The position numbers and the translations under genes are program-made. Below are positions 23,494-34,390 of a stretch of DNA of 64,000 bases, in pieces. Below the pieces are notes generated by a model. That model did no database searches. It was given only the letters and a program-made list of their open reading frames with translations, and was not told the origin of the DNA. Positions within the stretch are counted from its first letter, which is position 1; each line of letters begins with the position of its first letter. Source of the DNA: Epiperipatus broadwayi (Eukaryota; Onychophora; Udeonychophora; Euonychophora; Peripatidae); the NCBI GenBank assembly GCA_028023455.1, contig JAQFVV010006215.1, positions 4,447,230 to 4,511,229 on the forward strand. The letters run 5' to 3'.

Positions 23494-23722
23494 TTAGAAA
23501 CTAGATCTAAACACAAACTCTGAGCGTTTATGAAACAGTTTCTATTCAGCTTGCAAGTGTGAATCTTTTAGACACATAATGTCTTCAAACTCAGCATATC
23601 TCAGCTATCTGGCTTGCTATGCTGAGTTTGAAGACATTACGTGTCTAAAAGATTCACGCTTGCAAGCTGAATAGAAACTGTTTCATAAATGCTCAGAGTT
23701 TGTGTTTAGATCTAGTTTCTAA

Positions 23723-23782
23723 AATTCCTGTCTTTCACTGATGATAGCAAATAGCTTGAAATCATGATCTGAAAGTGGAATT
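23723..23782 (+). ncRNA. Hammerhead ribozyme E3 (type I), apparently intact
   Basis: AATTCC 23723-23728, TGT bulge, CTTTCA 23732-23737, CTGATGA 23738-23744, stem II with loop AAATA, GAAA 23758-23761, stem III ATC/GAT, C17 at 23769, TGAAAG 23770-23775, T, GGAATT 23777-23782. Opposite orientation to E1/E2. Confidence 0.85.
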
Positions 23783-24231
23783 AAAGTTAGAGATAGTGAA
23801 TGCTTGCTCTGACATTTATGTAAACATACGTTTGACGGTATTTTTGGTAGAACACCATCTGTTGACATAAATACAAGCGTTAGCAAGTTTTTAACTTTTT
23901 TGTTTTTCATACATATATATATATATATGTGAACAGACACTGGTAATGTCATTTATATTAGTAAATTTTGATTTGCAAATAAAATATATTTATATCAGAG
24001 ATTTAATTATATGAAAGGTCAATTCATTATTTTGTTTTTATAGTAAATTCATATGTATATGTATGATCTACCCTATATCATGATACATATATAGGATGGC
24101 ATGATTTAGATTTCATTTAGAAGTGTCAGCACTTTTAAATTTTAAGTAAAATGATTGTAAACAAATTATCATTAAGCCACAGCACCTGCAGGAAAATAAG
24201 TTTAAAATTAGTAAGTTTTACAATAATATGT

Positions 24232-24852
24232 TTATAACTGAAATACAGGTTTATTATATACCTGTATCAATATATGTAATATATAGGGTATATAAGCACA
24301 GACTTCCACATGACCCACAACTCTCCACTCTATCTCATAACCCTGATACACTTGAACACATATATATTGAAAAGATAAATAATCACCAATATATGCATTT
24401 CATGCTAAACCAGTAATCATCAGTTGGTCCAGATTATCATCTCTACACATATATGCAATAAGTGCTCAGATATATATTAAGATAATCTTCATACTTTAAT
24501 GGACAGGCTTCAATCCACTCCACACTCCAACTCTTCAACCATCCATCCAATTGAAAATCTGATGATGGAATGCTCAAAGGCCACCCTGAGTTCGAGATTC
24601 TCATCACACCCATGTTGACCTAAAGTCAATCTGACCTTCGTATACAGGACATAATCTGTTTAATACATATACGAGGAATGGGCAGACATCTTACTATGTA
24701 ATAACTGAAATACAGGCTTATTATATACCTGTATCAATATATGTAATATATAGGGTATATGAGCACAGACTTTCACACTACCCACCACTCTTCACTCTAT
24801 CTCATAACATTGACACACTTGAACACATATATGTTGAAAAGATAAATAATAA
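24232..24852 (-). repeat. Hammerhead repeat family B1, dimer-like (467-bp period)
   Basis: Homologous blocks at 24236-24383 and 24703-24850 are 467 bp apart. The second block stops at 24850, only about 6 nt from the position equivalent to the ribozyme cleavage site in the complete unit. So the array, read on the minus strand, starts near a cleavage point, runs one monomer to the ribozyme, and continues into a partial unit. Confidence 0.85.
24378..24438 (-). ncRNA. Hammerhead ribozyme (type I), family B1
   Basis: Minus strand, 61 nt: the same outer and inner stem I pairs and TGG bulge as the 16.7-kb copy, CTGATGA (complement of 24417-24423), stem II with one A-C mismatch, GAAA (24398-24401), stem III ATG/TAT (one G-U) with loop CA, A at 17. 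Cleavage expected between 24390 and 24389. Confidence 0.8.
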
Positions 24853-27110
24853 AAAAATTATAATGTGTAAATAAAATCAGTAGATCAGCACTATTCAAAC
24901 TCCCATTGGGATTTGGATATCTTGCTTAAAATTCAAACAAAAGTTAAAATTAAAAAAAAAATCATATATCACATGACCCCATCTCTTTTTAAATCTAAAA
25001 TTCTAAATTAACATCAAGTGCTAACGGGTTCTCAGGTAATAAATAAGTTGTCAACAAGCAAGTGGGCTGAGATGTGAATTATATAGAGGCAATATTTTGG
25101 ACTATACACACACATTATTTTTGAAAGAAGAGTTGCCACCAGAATTCACGTCAGTCTAAATCTTAAAATGTCTGACTAAGGAGGGTTACATTCTGCTGCC
25201 TCTCTGTGGAAGAATGATGAGTCTATTGCCATCCTATGCACCCAATAGCATGACCACTGTTATAAATGGAAACTTTCCAGCAATAGCCTGCCACCAGATC
25301 TATACCCTAGTTTTAAATTAACTAACCCTGTATATATAAAACTTGTATACCTACACTTTGTAATTTTCATTTACTTATTTAAATCAAATTGATGTACTCA
25401 TCTAATTATTAATTCTATATCACGCAGTTATGCCTATATCTTTACTATATTTTATTTTCAAAATGTATTATAGATATTGTCATATGTCAATGCTTTAAAA
25501 CAGCAAGCACTCCAAATTCAATAAATTTTAGCGAAGATATGATTTTGGTATATTCATTTAATTATCTTTTAATAATGCCCATCAATTAAGTAGCATTATT
25601 TTAAAATCCTATATTTCCAAATAATGATGAACTACCCTGCACTCATTGTTATTGATTATTTATTTATCATCTAAATGTATAGTGTTTTGCTCTTAAGATT
25701 TTGACTATTTTTATATATTTGTCATAACAAGTAATAGATTAGCTTTAAGGATAGTTATAAAATATATTTATTAATCTACTATAAATTACCACTGAATATA
25801 TCCTTCCCTCCTTAATGTTATTTAAGATGTAGATTAAAGCATATTAAACAAGATTGATAATTCACTTTACCATCTAATTAGCATAACACTATTTTAATAA
25901 TTGGCTTCTGTTAGCTAAACCAATAGACACTACCTGTTTAAGCACATTTATCTTTAAATATACGTTTGATTGCTTATTGCATTGCAGATGTGTTGTTACT
26001 AATGTATGTGACATTTTGCTGCATCTTTCTTAAATGGGATTACGGTTAAGCTGCCCCATTATACTGTTTCAGGTCTGTGCATCAATCTTGTCCCTGAGTT
26101 TAAGGCCAGTTCACTCGAGTAAGCCATCCCCACTCCTGAACTTCAAATGTTCATATCATTGGCAGTAAGACATTCAGTCCTAAAAGTACCATGCATTGAT
26201 TGCAGGAACCCTGAAGAATTACCCATCTGCAAGGCAACTTTGTTAGTAGTATTTTCCCAGTACTATAGCACATATTGGCAATCTAAAATAGCCAATTCTT
26301 TCCACCTATCAGATAAATATTAAGCATTGGTCTGAAACTGCAACTTAGCTACTGGGTGAAATCTACATCAGTTTGAGCTTATTTATGTACACAGATTTTA
26401 GGTAGAGAAATATGACATTTATATAATGCTGTAATGCATCATCTATCTTGAACTAGTAAGACTACTTATAAAGTAGCAAACCACAATGTTGAGATAGGAG
26501 TTGGCATATTAATTGGAGGCATAATCTTAAGTGACTGCATATATATACACACACACTTATTTTAGTATGTAAAGATGAGATTGCTCTAATATTTCCATCT
26601 CATCCACTATGACATCTGTGTGTTTCACCCACACATTTCAAACTATGTTCTTTTATTTGTATTTTTTTGTCTTGATTAATTTATAAATGTATTTAAAATT
26701 ATGCTGGTTTCATATGTCTTTCTTGCTTGTAGTCTAATTCCAATTCAATTTAATTCCTATTTAGTAGATTATGTACGAGTGATGTGCATTGACATTAATT
26801 GATATTAAGTTACAAATATTACCTCCCTTTCATGATATATCAGTCTATTTTAATGCTTAAAGTTAGTATTATGTTTAGTCACCCCATGAGAGTCTCATGC
26901 TTCTCCCTGTGTTACACCAGTGGCAAAGAAATTGAGACTAAGTGTAACCTCAGAGATGTCATTTCTAAGGTGTTAAATCATGAAGCTCGATCAGATTCGA
27001 CATCTCACAATCTTACTCTGGTCAGCTTTGGTATATTTTCCTGGATTTTGTGGTGTGAATTCACAAATCTGACCATTACAATAATAATAATGCTATTTTA
27101 TTTTTAATTC
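24853..27110. other. Interior of hAT relic or unique DNA, nothing else recognised
   Basis: GC-richer patches at 25130-25320, 26020-26300 and 26880-27060 have no family match. The 102-codon open frame at 26799-27107 shows no motif. Confidence 0.4.
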
Positions 27111-27335
27111 ATAAAAAAAAATATGGCCCTCATTTAAAAAGGGAAAGTTGAAATTGGTCTGTCAGTTGAAAAGGTTGCCCATTCCTAATGATTAGGGGTA
27201 AATAAATTAAATTTTTGATCAAATCTAGCAGATTAATTTTTAAATTGATAATTTTATATGGCTTGTGAATGATATTATAAAGACCCAAATGGCCCATGTC
27301 AAAAAAAAAGATTTCCCTACCCCTGATTTACATAT

Positions 27336-28120
27336 ATATATATATATATATATAAACAAAAGGTAGTAAATTACCCTGTCTTAGGCTGTGAATTAAAAAC
27401 ACTCTAAATGCTGAATAAAGGATTAAGAATAGAATAAATCCAGCCATTCTTGAAGCTCTGACATTTATAAGTAGACTTTTGTCAATATTATTGGTATACT
27501 TCAGAGTGAAACTAATATATCAAGTAGATGGAATATGGCATGTAATATTTATTAAATTAATAATCAATTACATAAGACTGAAAACAGAATCTATATTTTA
27601 ACACCTTGATTATAATAATTAAATGAGATTTAATATATAAATATTAAATTAAATATATATATATAAACAAAGGGAGTAAATAACTCTCCTTCAGAGCTTC
27701 AAGAATAGGCAGTTTTATTCTAATCTTGATTCTTTGTTCAAGATTTAGAGTGCCTTTAATTTGTAGTCTGAGGAAAAGTGATTTATTCCCTTTATTTACA
27801 TATATACATTGAGATATGTTTAACTTAATCTTTACATATTAATTCTTACTTAATTATCATAATCAATGTATTAAAAGAGAGATTGATTATTAGTTTAAGA
27901 AATGTTTAGTGCCATATTCTATTTGGCAGATATATCAATTTCACTCTGAATTTCCAACAGTGTTGACAAAGGCATGCTTTAAACACCAGAGGTCTAAGAA
28001 TAGATGAATTCATTCTATTCTTGATTCTCTGTTCAACATTTAGAATGCCTTAAATTCATAGTCTGATGGTGGATAATTTACTCCTTTGTTTTTCATATAT
28101 ACATTGGATATGTCTAATTA
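27336..28120. repeat. Nested palindrome (family C)
   Basis: Outer arms 27345-27575 and 27870-28105 are inverted copies of each other over about 230 bp (with TATATAAACAAA-type ends). Between them, 27650-27812 is itself a smaller palindrome made from the same end sequence. No ribozyme core or transposase was seen. Confidence 0.75.
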
Positions 28121-28235
28121 AATGTTCACACATGCACACACACACACATATATATATATTGACATACATAAATTGAAATAGTTTTTAAACAATTAGTTAC
28201 ATTGCAAAGGCTTATCCATGGAATTTATGTTTTCC

Positions 28236-28700
28236 AACTGCTGATTGATGCAAAAGTTTTAACATTTTTTATCTTCTAACTAAGAATAGTTAGATACCTA
28301 TTTATTGCCTAATATTGAATGGATAGTTACTAGGGTTCACTATATGCCAGCCATTGAAAAAAAAAAACCATTAAGCTTGTTTAGAACCTGAAAAAAAAAA
28401 TTAAGTTTATGTTATCTGGATTTAAATTCCATGTTGTGAGCATATCAATTGGATGCACCAACCATTATGTTATGAAACATTCACGTATATATAAAATGTA
28501 CCACTGCATTTATAGAAAGATAACACGTTTTCTACCAGAAATGAATGTTTTACATCACATTACAATCATATTTTTGTTTTGCAGTCATTCCAGTAGTTTT
28601 CATCAGCTCAATCCAGATTAACCCGTGATCATTACCTTCTAACTAAAATTAGTTAAATAACCATATTCATAACTGAATAGATAGCTGGTTTGTTTTTTTG
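28236..28700. repeat. Dimer-like direct repeat, ~364-bp period, with tRNA-like B box
   Basis: CTTCTAACTAA-containing blocks at about 28274 and 28638 are divergent direct repeats. Between them is a degraded tRNA-like segment (B-box-like on the minus strand near 28417-28430) and, near 28600, TCATCAGCTCAATCCAGATTA, which resembles family B ribozyme flanks but lacks GAAA. Probably a decayed relative. Confidence 0.4.
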
Positions 28701-29559
28701 AAAGAAGAATGTCAACAATATATTAAAAAATTGCAAGAATAATTATAGAACGAACAGTCGAGAAACATTACGAAAAATGTTAAAACGACAAGAAGAAAGA
28801 AATGATTAATATATATATAAATGAAATATTCAACTTATGAAAACAATTCAGGAGGTAAATATTCATAAAAAGAATTCAACAACAATAGTCGACTGATGTT
28901 AAAAAAAACACAACTAAAAAATAAGGCAAAAATTAAAAAAGAATATTTTTCATTTATAAATATTAATAGACTTTAAAAATTTAAAACAGAAATATAACAA
29001 ATCTTAAAAAATAATAAAAAAAGGTACGAGAGAAAATTGATAAATGGGTCACTGATATATTTAAAAAAAGTACTTTATTAGGAAAAAGATTTACAAATAG
29101 TTTATATATATATAGTGCATATCTTTTTTTAATGCATTTTTTAAAAAAAATACGAATATACATATATATCTGGTTTTAATTTGAAACATTTTCCAACAAG
29201 TTTAAAGTGATTTTCTCAAAAAGAAATCGCATTCTTTTTTCTTAACCTTTTTATAAAAGTTTTATATTTAAAAGAAAAAACTGGCAATAAATTTTTAAAG
29301 ATTAATCTTCATGTTTTATTCAGTTGTTGATGGATCGTGCTTTTTATTTAATCAAACAATTTCAGTGGGTGGTAAATATTTTGAGTTTAACTTCAATTCT
29401 TTATATATTACGATCTCTGCCTGAAGACAGGTGGTCAGATAATAGGATTTACCTATAACCAAGCAATAGCATTCGACCATCATCGCATTCTTTTACTCTA
29501 TCATATCAATATTTATCTACTTCATAAACTTTGACTTTTCTTATTATACATACACACAC
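28701..29559. other. AT-rich stretch, nothing recognised
   Basis: No supported feature. Confidence 0.5.
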
Positions 29560-29574
29560 ATAGAGGGAGAAAGA

Positions 29575-29589
29575 GATAAAGAGAGATGA

Positions 29590-29655
<66 letters not shown>

Positions 29656-29675
29656 GGATGGATGGATGATGGATG

Positions 29676-29733
<58 letters not shown>

Positions 29734-29945
29734 CGGATGGATAGATAGATAGGTGGGTGGGTATGTAGGTAAGTAGGTGGATGGGTAAGTGGATAGATAG
29801 ATAGGTGGGTAGGTGGTAGGTAGGTAGGTGGGTGGGTGGGTAAGTAGGTAGGTAGACCGACAGACAGATAGATAGATAGGTAGGTAGGTAGATAGATAGC
29901 TAGACAGACAGCTGAACGGATAAATAGATGGGCAGACAAATATAT
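29575..29945. repeat. GATA/GGTA/GATG tetranucleotide microsatellite
   Basis: About 370 bases dominated by ATAG units with GGTA, GGTG and GATG interruptions. On the minus strand it yields a 131-codon Tyr-Leu-Ser-Ile-rich frame that is purely a repeat artefact. Confidence 0.95.
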
Positions 29946-30884
29946 AGGTAAATAAATAGAATGAATAATTAAGTGTTATATAGATAGGAGAATAGAAAAC
30001 TAGACAGGCAGACAGATAAATACATTGAAAAAAATTGATTTGTTTTAAAAATGAAAAAAAAAAAGGCTACAAAAACTGAATATTAAAAATAATATGAAAA
30101 AAAAAGGAAGTAGATTAGAAATTGAAAAATAATGACAGACATAAAACAAATGCAAAAAGAACGAGCAAAAAAAAAAAAAAGAACGAAATTGATAAATCAT
30201 TTTGAATAAAGACTTAATTACGAGTTTTAAAATTACTATGAAAAGTAAGATTTAGAAAATAGGGGTAGATCTGCTAAGAAGCTTGATAAAGATATCATTT
30301 TCCAGCACAGAATAATTTGTTTAATTGTTTTTAATTATCATATTAACTTCGCCATTCTTATTATTTCTAATTTTCATGTTACCTGCATTTATCCCCATTG
30401 CAATTATTGGGCATGTTGACCACAACTCAATAATAATAATTTAAATAAATATTAAATGTTTCCCCAAAAATTTATGCTAAATATTTTGAATAATTTTTTT
30501 TAGTCCGTTTATAGTTAAACTCATTTAATCTTTCACCAATTTTTTGGTCAATGGGCATTTTGCTTCTATTAATTGGAAAGTAAAAGTTCCAGATTAATCT
30601 AAGCTGAACTAATAACTGGAATAGTGATTTTATAGACAAAAATATGTTTGTAATTTTATGAAAATTTCATTACCGGAGGCAGAGATACAATACTTCTGTG
30701 GGCACTGTTCCTTTTACATTTATGAAATTTTATCTATAGCTGATGGTAAAAATTATCTTAGACTTACACTTTAACTTTTGAGAAATATTTTAAAATATTG
30801 CCTAAAAAATCTTTTTAGAATATATATGTATATTAAATGAATTTTCTAACGTAAATAAAAGTTTGAAAAGTAAATATGTTACTA
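29946..30884. other. AT-rich stretch, nothing firm
   Basis: A GC-richer 45-base patch at 30673-30715 stands out but has no family match. Confidence 0.4.
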
Positions 30885-31300
30885 ATAAATGTTAAAATAT
30901 GTATATGTATTCATTTATATAGTATATATTTTTTAGATTAAAAGTATATATATACTTATAATTTTGTATGTATGCGCATAAAACTAAATATATATTTTAA
31001 CAATTTGGTTACTAGACTTTAGAATAAAACGTTATTAAAATGCTATAAAATAGCTTTTTAAAAAAAAAAGAGTTTGAAAAATAAATGTTTCCTACGTTTA
31101 TCAATTTGTTCGCATATTTTTTCGATTTTTAGAATAGCTACTTTATAGCATTTTAAAAATGTGTTATTATAAACTCAAGTAACTAAACTGTTAAAACATA
31201 TATTTGGTTTTATATTTTTCACATACAAAATTCTAAGTATATATACATTTTTAATCTTAAAGGAATGCGCTATATAAATGTATGTGTTATTAATTACGAT
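30885..31300. repeat. Large inverted repeat (family F)
   Basis: Arms about 30905-31055 and 31128-31295 share, in inverse orientation, TATATATACTTA, ATTTTGTATGT, AAATATAT and AATGCTATAAA blocks. The loop of about 70 bases is A/T-run rich. No ends or target duplication defined. Confidence 0.7.
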
Positions 31301-31440
31301 AATAAGTACATATGTGCATGTGTCAATAATCAAATACGTACGTATTATAACTTGGTTGTACGTAAAAATCTTACAAAACAAGATTTATTATAACTGAAGG
31401 CATTTTAAATAAGCATTACGAAGAAATTTAGGAAACTCAC

Positions 31441-31467
31441 CATTTGAGTAATTACAGCAGCGTCCAT
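31441..31467 (-). CDS. Candidate first coding exon of an unidentified host gene
   Basis: Minus strand: start codon at 31467-31465 in the context GCGGCGATGGAC, then nine codons reading MDAAVITQM, then GTGAGT at 31440-31435, a consensus splice donor in phase 0. The segment is CpG-containing in otherwise very AT-rich DNA, as expected for a promoter-proximal exon. I could not find the second exon at lower coordinates, so the product is unknown. Nine codons are too few for family assignment, and chance cannot be excluded. It would be transcribed in the same direction as GTF2H5. Confidence 0.4.
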
Positions 31468-31640
31468 CGCCGCGAATTCTCTTGAAAAAAAAAATGCTTT
31501 TGCTATTTAGTGTCCCTGACTGAGAAATCAATTCTCAGCTGCTACATTTCCTCGTGCTACTGACCCTATTTCTTTACGGTGCTATGGAAATGCTACTCCA
31601 ACATTCACGATTGGTTGTGAGTGGGTGCATGCGTATCTAG
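31468..31640 (-). promoter_or_regulatory. Candidate promoter/5' UTR of the 31.44-kb exon
   Basis: Upstream of the start codon on the minus strand the sequence is less AT-rich, with CAACCAATCG (complement near 31609-31618), a CCAAT-box-like site about 145 bases before the ATG. No TATA box at a convincing distance. Confidence 0.3.
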
Positions 31641-31830
31641 CTTGAAGTGAAGTTAAAAGATAAAAGAACACAATACGTGCAAAAAGATACAATTATTATT
31701 GGACAGATGTAAAATGCAGTAAGAAAATTTTACCCAAGAATATAAATAAGTCAAGTTTGAGATCTCCTAACTGTAAACGCCTGCGGGGGGAGGGGGTATC
31801 TGTATATTGTAAATAGTTTTATATATATAT

Positions 31831-31914
31831 GTCAAAGCCTCGGCCGGAAAGCGAACCCCGGGACAACTGCTTGTAAGGCAGCTGTGCTAACCACTCGACC
31901 ACTAACACTCGACA
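31831..31914 (-). mobile_element. tRNA-like retroposon copy 4
   Basis: Minus strand: GTCGAGTGTTAGTGG, A box TGGTCGAGTGG, normal-size anticodon loop CTTACAA, B-box region GGGGTTCGCTTTCC, then GGCTTTGAC and a short A/T tail. TAAATAGTT-type repeats on both sides suggest a duplication of about 9-10 bp. Confidence 0.85.
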
Positions 31915-32829
31915 TATTTTAAATAGTTGTGGTCTGTATTTAACATAAAAAAGAATTCTCGGATGCAATGATTAAAAAATAACAATATTTTGTTAATTAC
32001 TCTTAATCAAATTATTATTATTTTTATATAACAATACTAGAATGTAAAATAAGATTCAAATGCTAGCTAATCGTAATATCTAATTATCACATGTGGTAGT
32101 TTGCTATTATTTATTATAATCCAATTGAAACTAGCGTCTAACTTAAAAGCCCCAAATATAAAGTTAAAACACCTTTATATCGTTAAAATGCAATATGCTT
32201 ATGAGTTATTAGTGAAAAATATAATCTTTTTTGCATGCATATTTGTATTTATGTTTATATTTTTAACTTTTAATTCTTATCGTTAAGTTTCAAAAACAAT
32301 TTTATATTTATTATTAGTACGTATTTTATTTCCAATTTTTGTTTATAAATATGTCTATAATTAATATATAAGCTATTTTTTTAAAAAGTTATATATTAAA
32401 CTATGAGTACTTTAGTTTTGCTCAACTGAGTACCGCAGTTAGTTGTGTAGTATAAATATATCCAAACAGAAAAATAATTAATCATACAATATAATTGCAT
32501 GTTTGAAACAACAACGTTCAATGTAATTTCTAGAAATATAGTATTCATATCTAGTATGATCTTGACCTATTAAAAAAAGCAGCGACCTCTCGCAGAAGGT
32601 TTTGAAACGCTATTTAGATTTTTCCTCTATTTTGTTTAAAGAAAGGTTTGATTTATTTTTGAAATTTGTCTTAATTTAAAAATATATTAATCAACTGATT
32701 TCGTAAATAATACAATTTATTATATTTCATTTTAAATTATGAAGTTAACAAACCAATAAAAATAACCTTTTCAAAATTATAATTAAAGTGAATTATTATC
32801 ATTATCAATTTTAGCTATTATCGATCGTC
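31915..32829. other. AT-rich stretch, nothing recognised
   Basis: No supported feature. A short GC-richer patch at 32580-32605 has no match. Confidence 0.5.
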
Positions 32830-33275
32830 TGCAGGATAATTGTCGCTTCAAATTTACTCATTTCTTCCATACATAGATTCTTTTCATCACATCACGCCAA
32901 CAAACTTCTTATTTCATCCAAGTATCTCACATGTGGTCTTTTTCTAGATTTTTCTAATCTATTAGGATTCAGTTTAAGATTTCAACTACTCTTCTATTAT
33001 CATCTTTTCTAGCAATATTTTTAGACCAGCTTCATTTCAGTATCTTAATTCTTTCAATGATGTCCATGATAAGTATTTGTTTTCTCATTCAAACATTTTG
33101 CTTTCAATGTCTTCTTTTTACTTCCAACACACACATATATATATATATTAATGGTCCTAAGACTCTGAATTACTCTTCTGTTAAGAATCGGTCTCAAATT
33201 CATAAATAAGAACTGATAAAACATATCTCTTAGAATTCTTTCTTTTCAAACACATGGACATTTTTTTATTATAAA
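32830..33275 (-). pseudogene. RTE LINE C-terminal region, broken
   Basis: The complement aligns with 63.03-63.43 kb: an MCLKRK block, PVL/SVL-x-Y followed by a decayed G-x-E-T segment, then KDDNRR-x-VEILN and a WMDE-like segment. It lies beyond the Penelope-like insertion, which therefore splits the LINE between the polymerase and this region. Confidence 0.8.
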
Positions 33276-33289
33276 GTTATTACTTTGAA

Positions 33290-34390
33290 TACAAATAGAC
33301 TATGTTAGATATGTTGATGGCCCACTAATCTGTTTGACAGCAAGACAAATTATATGAATTCATCAAGTTAAAACAGGCAAAACTCATCAAGTATTAGAAC
33401 AAGCATCATTTTTAACTCAAAGAATTAAATTCTTGGATCTGTATCAAAGACATTTTAATTTTCTGAATTATAGAATGATATTAAAACCAATAAACTTAAG
33501 AGGAGCGATCCACCCCAAGTCTTTAACACCTATGTCACACAAATACACCAGACTGAAAGGTTTTTTTTTATAGGAGTTATAAATTATGCAAATTGGAAAC
33601 TTATAAGAAAAATAACATAGACACATATATTAAAGACTTACAATTAGGATATAATCATAACAAAATTCTTTATATGATTAATAGATTTTACAACAAAATA
33701 AAAAATCCTCTACAGCCTCAACTCATGGAGACTAGAAAATGGATTAGCCTTTCATATATCCTGAAAGTTGCTCAAAAATTAAAAAGAATATGCTCTGAAA
33801 AATATAATGTAAGTTTTTGAATTCCCCCATCACTAAACAAACTGTTTAGCAATTCAAAGAATAAACTGTCTATGGAATTAGCTCACCAAGTCATTTACAA
33901 AATCCAATGTAACCAACCTATGTGTAAGTTTGCATATTATGGGGAATCGAGGGCTAATCTTTCAAAGAGACTAGCCCAGCATAAATATCTATATAATAGA
34001 ACACATGGGTGTTGAATATTCCTCAATATTTATGAACTACAAGCAAAAATCTGGCTATAAATTTGATTTGTCAAAAGCTGACGTATGCACTGAGAGAAAG
34101 ACAGAAAGTGAAAGATTAAAGAGACTTGAGCAATAGCTAAAGACCGATTCTCAATAATCAGAAAAGACCCAAGTACTCATCTTTTGAAGAAGTGGACAAT
34201 TTAAATAGATTTCAATATTTTTGAATATCAAAATAAATTTAAATGTTTTAAATCTTGAAATATTTATCAAGTATACTTAAAAACTTAGAACACTAAAAAA
34301 GTAATAATGCTATGATTATAATATTTTATTTATCGAAAGCATGCTAAGCATTAATAAAAGCTATGGTTAAATTGAAATGGCTACCTTTTT
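33290..34390 (+). mobile_element. Penelope-like element fragment: RT end plus GIY-YIG endonuclease
   Basis: From 33304 the plus strand shows RYVDG (motif C YVDD with the second Asp lost), IKFLDL, then the 75-codon open piece 33593-33820 with RKWISLSYI before a C-terminal KLKRI. Next come a VIYKIQC segment and, about ten residues later, YYGES, the signature of the Penelope GIY-YIG nuclease, then L-x-x-RLAQHK (the conserved Arg and His). Several stops and frameshifts. The 3' limit near 34390 is where RTE similarity resumes. Confidence 0.85.

Larger units (their letters stand above)
22951..23925. repeat. Hammerhead repeat family E: tandem pair plus inverted third copy
   Basis: Units E1 (about 22951-23215) and E2 (about 23349-23605) are direct repeats with ribozymes 399 bp apart. 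E3 (about 23611-23885) is the reverse complement of E2, with the palindrome centre at about 23608. TATATA tracts flank the whole block (22930-22950 and 23910-23930). The copies are nearly identical. A shared 49-codon open frame overlapping the ribozyme is present in all three, but in antisense to it. Confidence 0.9.
21912..27185 (+). mobile_element. hAT DNA transposon remnant (interrupted)
   Basis: The left terminus near 21912 reads GTGAGCAACCTCTGGCC and the right end near 27110-27185 reads as the complement of the same type (GGTTGCCCATTCC), the GGCAACC/GGCCC-style ends typical of hAT elements. A transposase fragment lies at 22.6-22.93 kb. A second right-end-like sequence (CCCTACCCCTG) sits at 27285-27333, so a second hAT-derived relic may abut it. 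The interior is interrupted by hammerhead repeats at 22.95-23.93 and 24.23-24.85 kb. Boundaries are inferred. Confidence 0.5.

Noticed and set aside
23303-23952. Conserved 49-codon frame in all three family E copies (MSTDGVLPK...)
   Set aside because: Copies are too recent for conservation to mean coding; the ribozyme fold explains the sequence better, and the frame is antisense to it.
26799-27107. 102-codon plus-strand frame
   Set aside because: No motif, no splice context; high-AT chance frame or hAT interior.
29544-29939. 131-codon minus-strand frame rich in Tyr, Leu, Ser, Ile
   Set aside because: Direct translation of the GATA-type microsatellite.
22930-29945. CRISPR-like regular repeats
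   Set aside because: Repeats are microsatellites, tandem transposon units or dimers without short regular spacers; the genome is animal.
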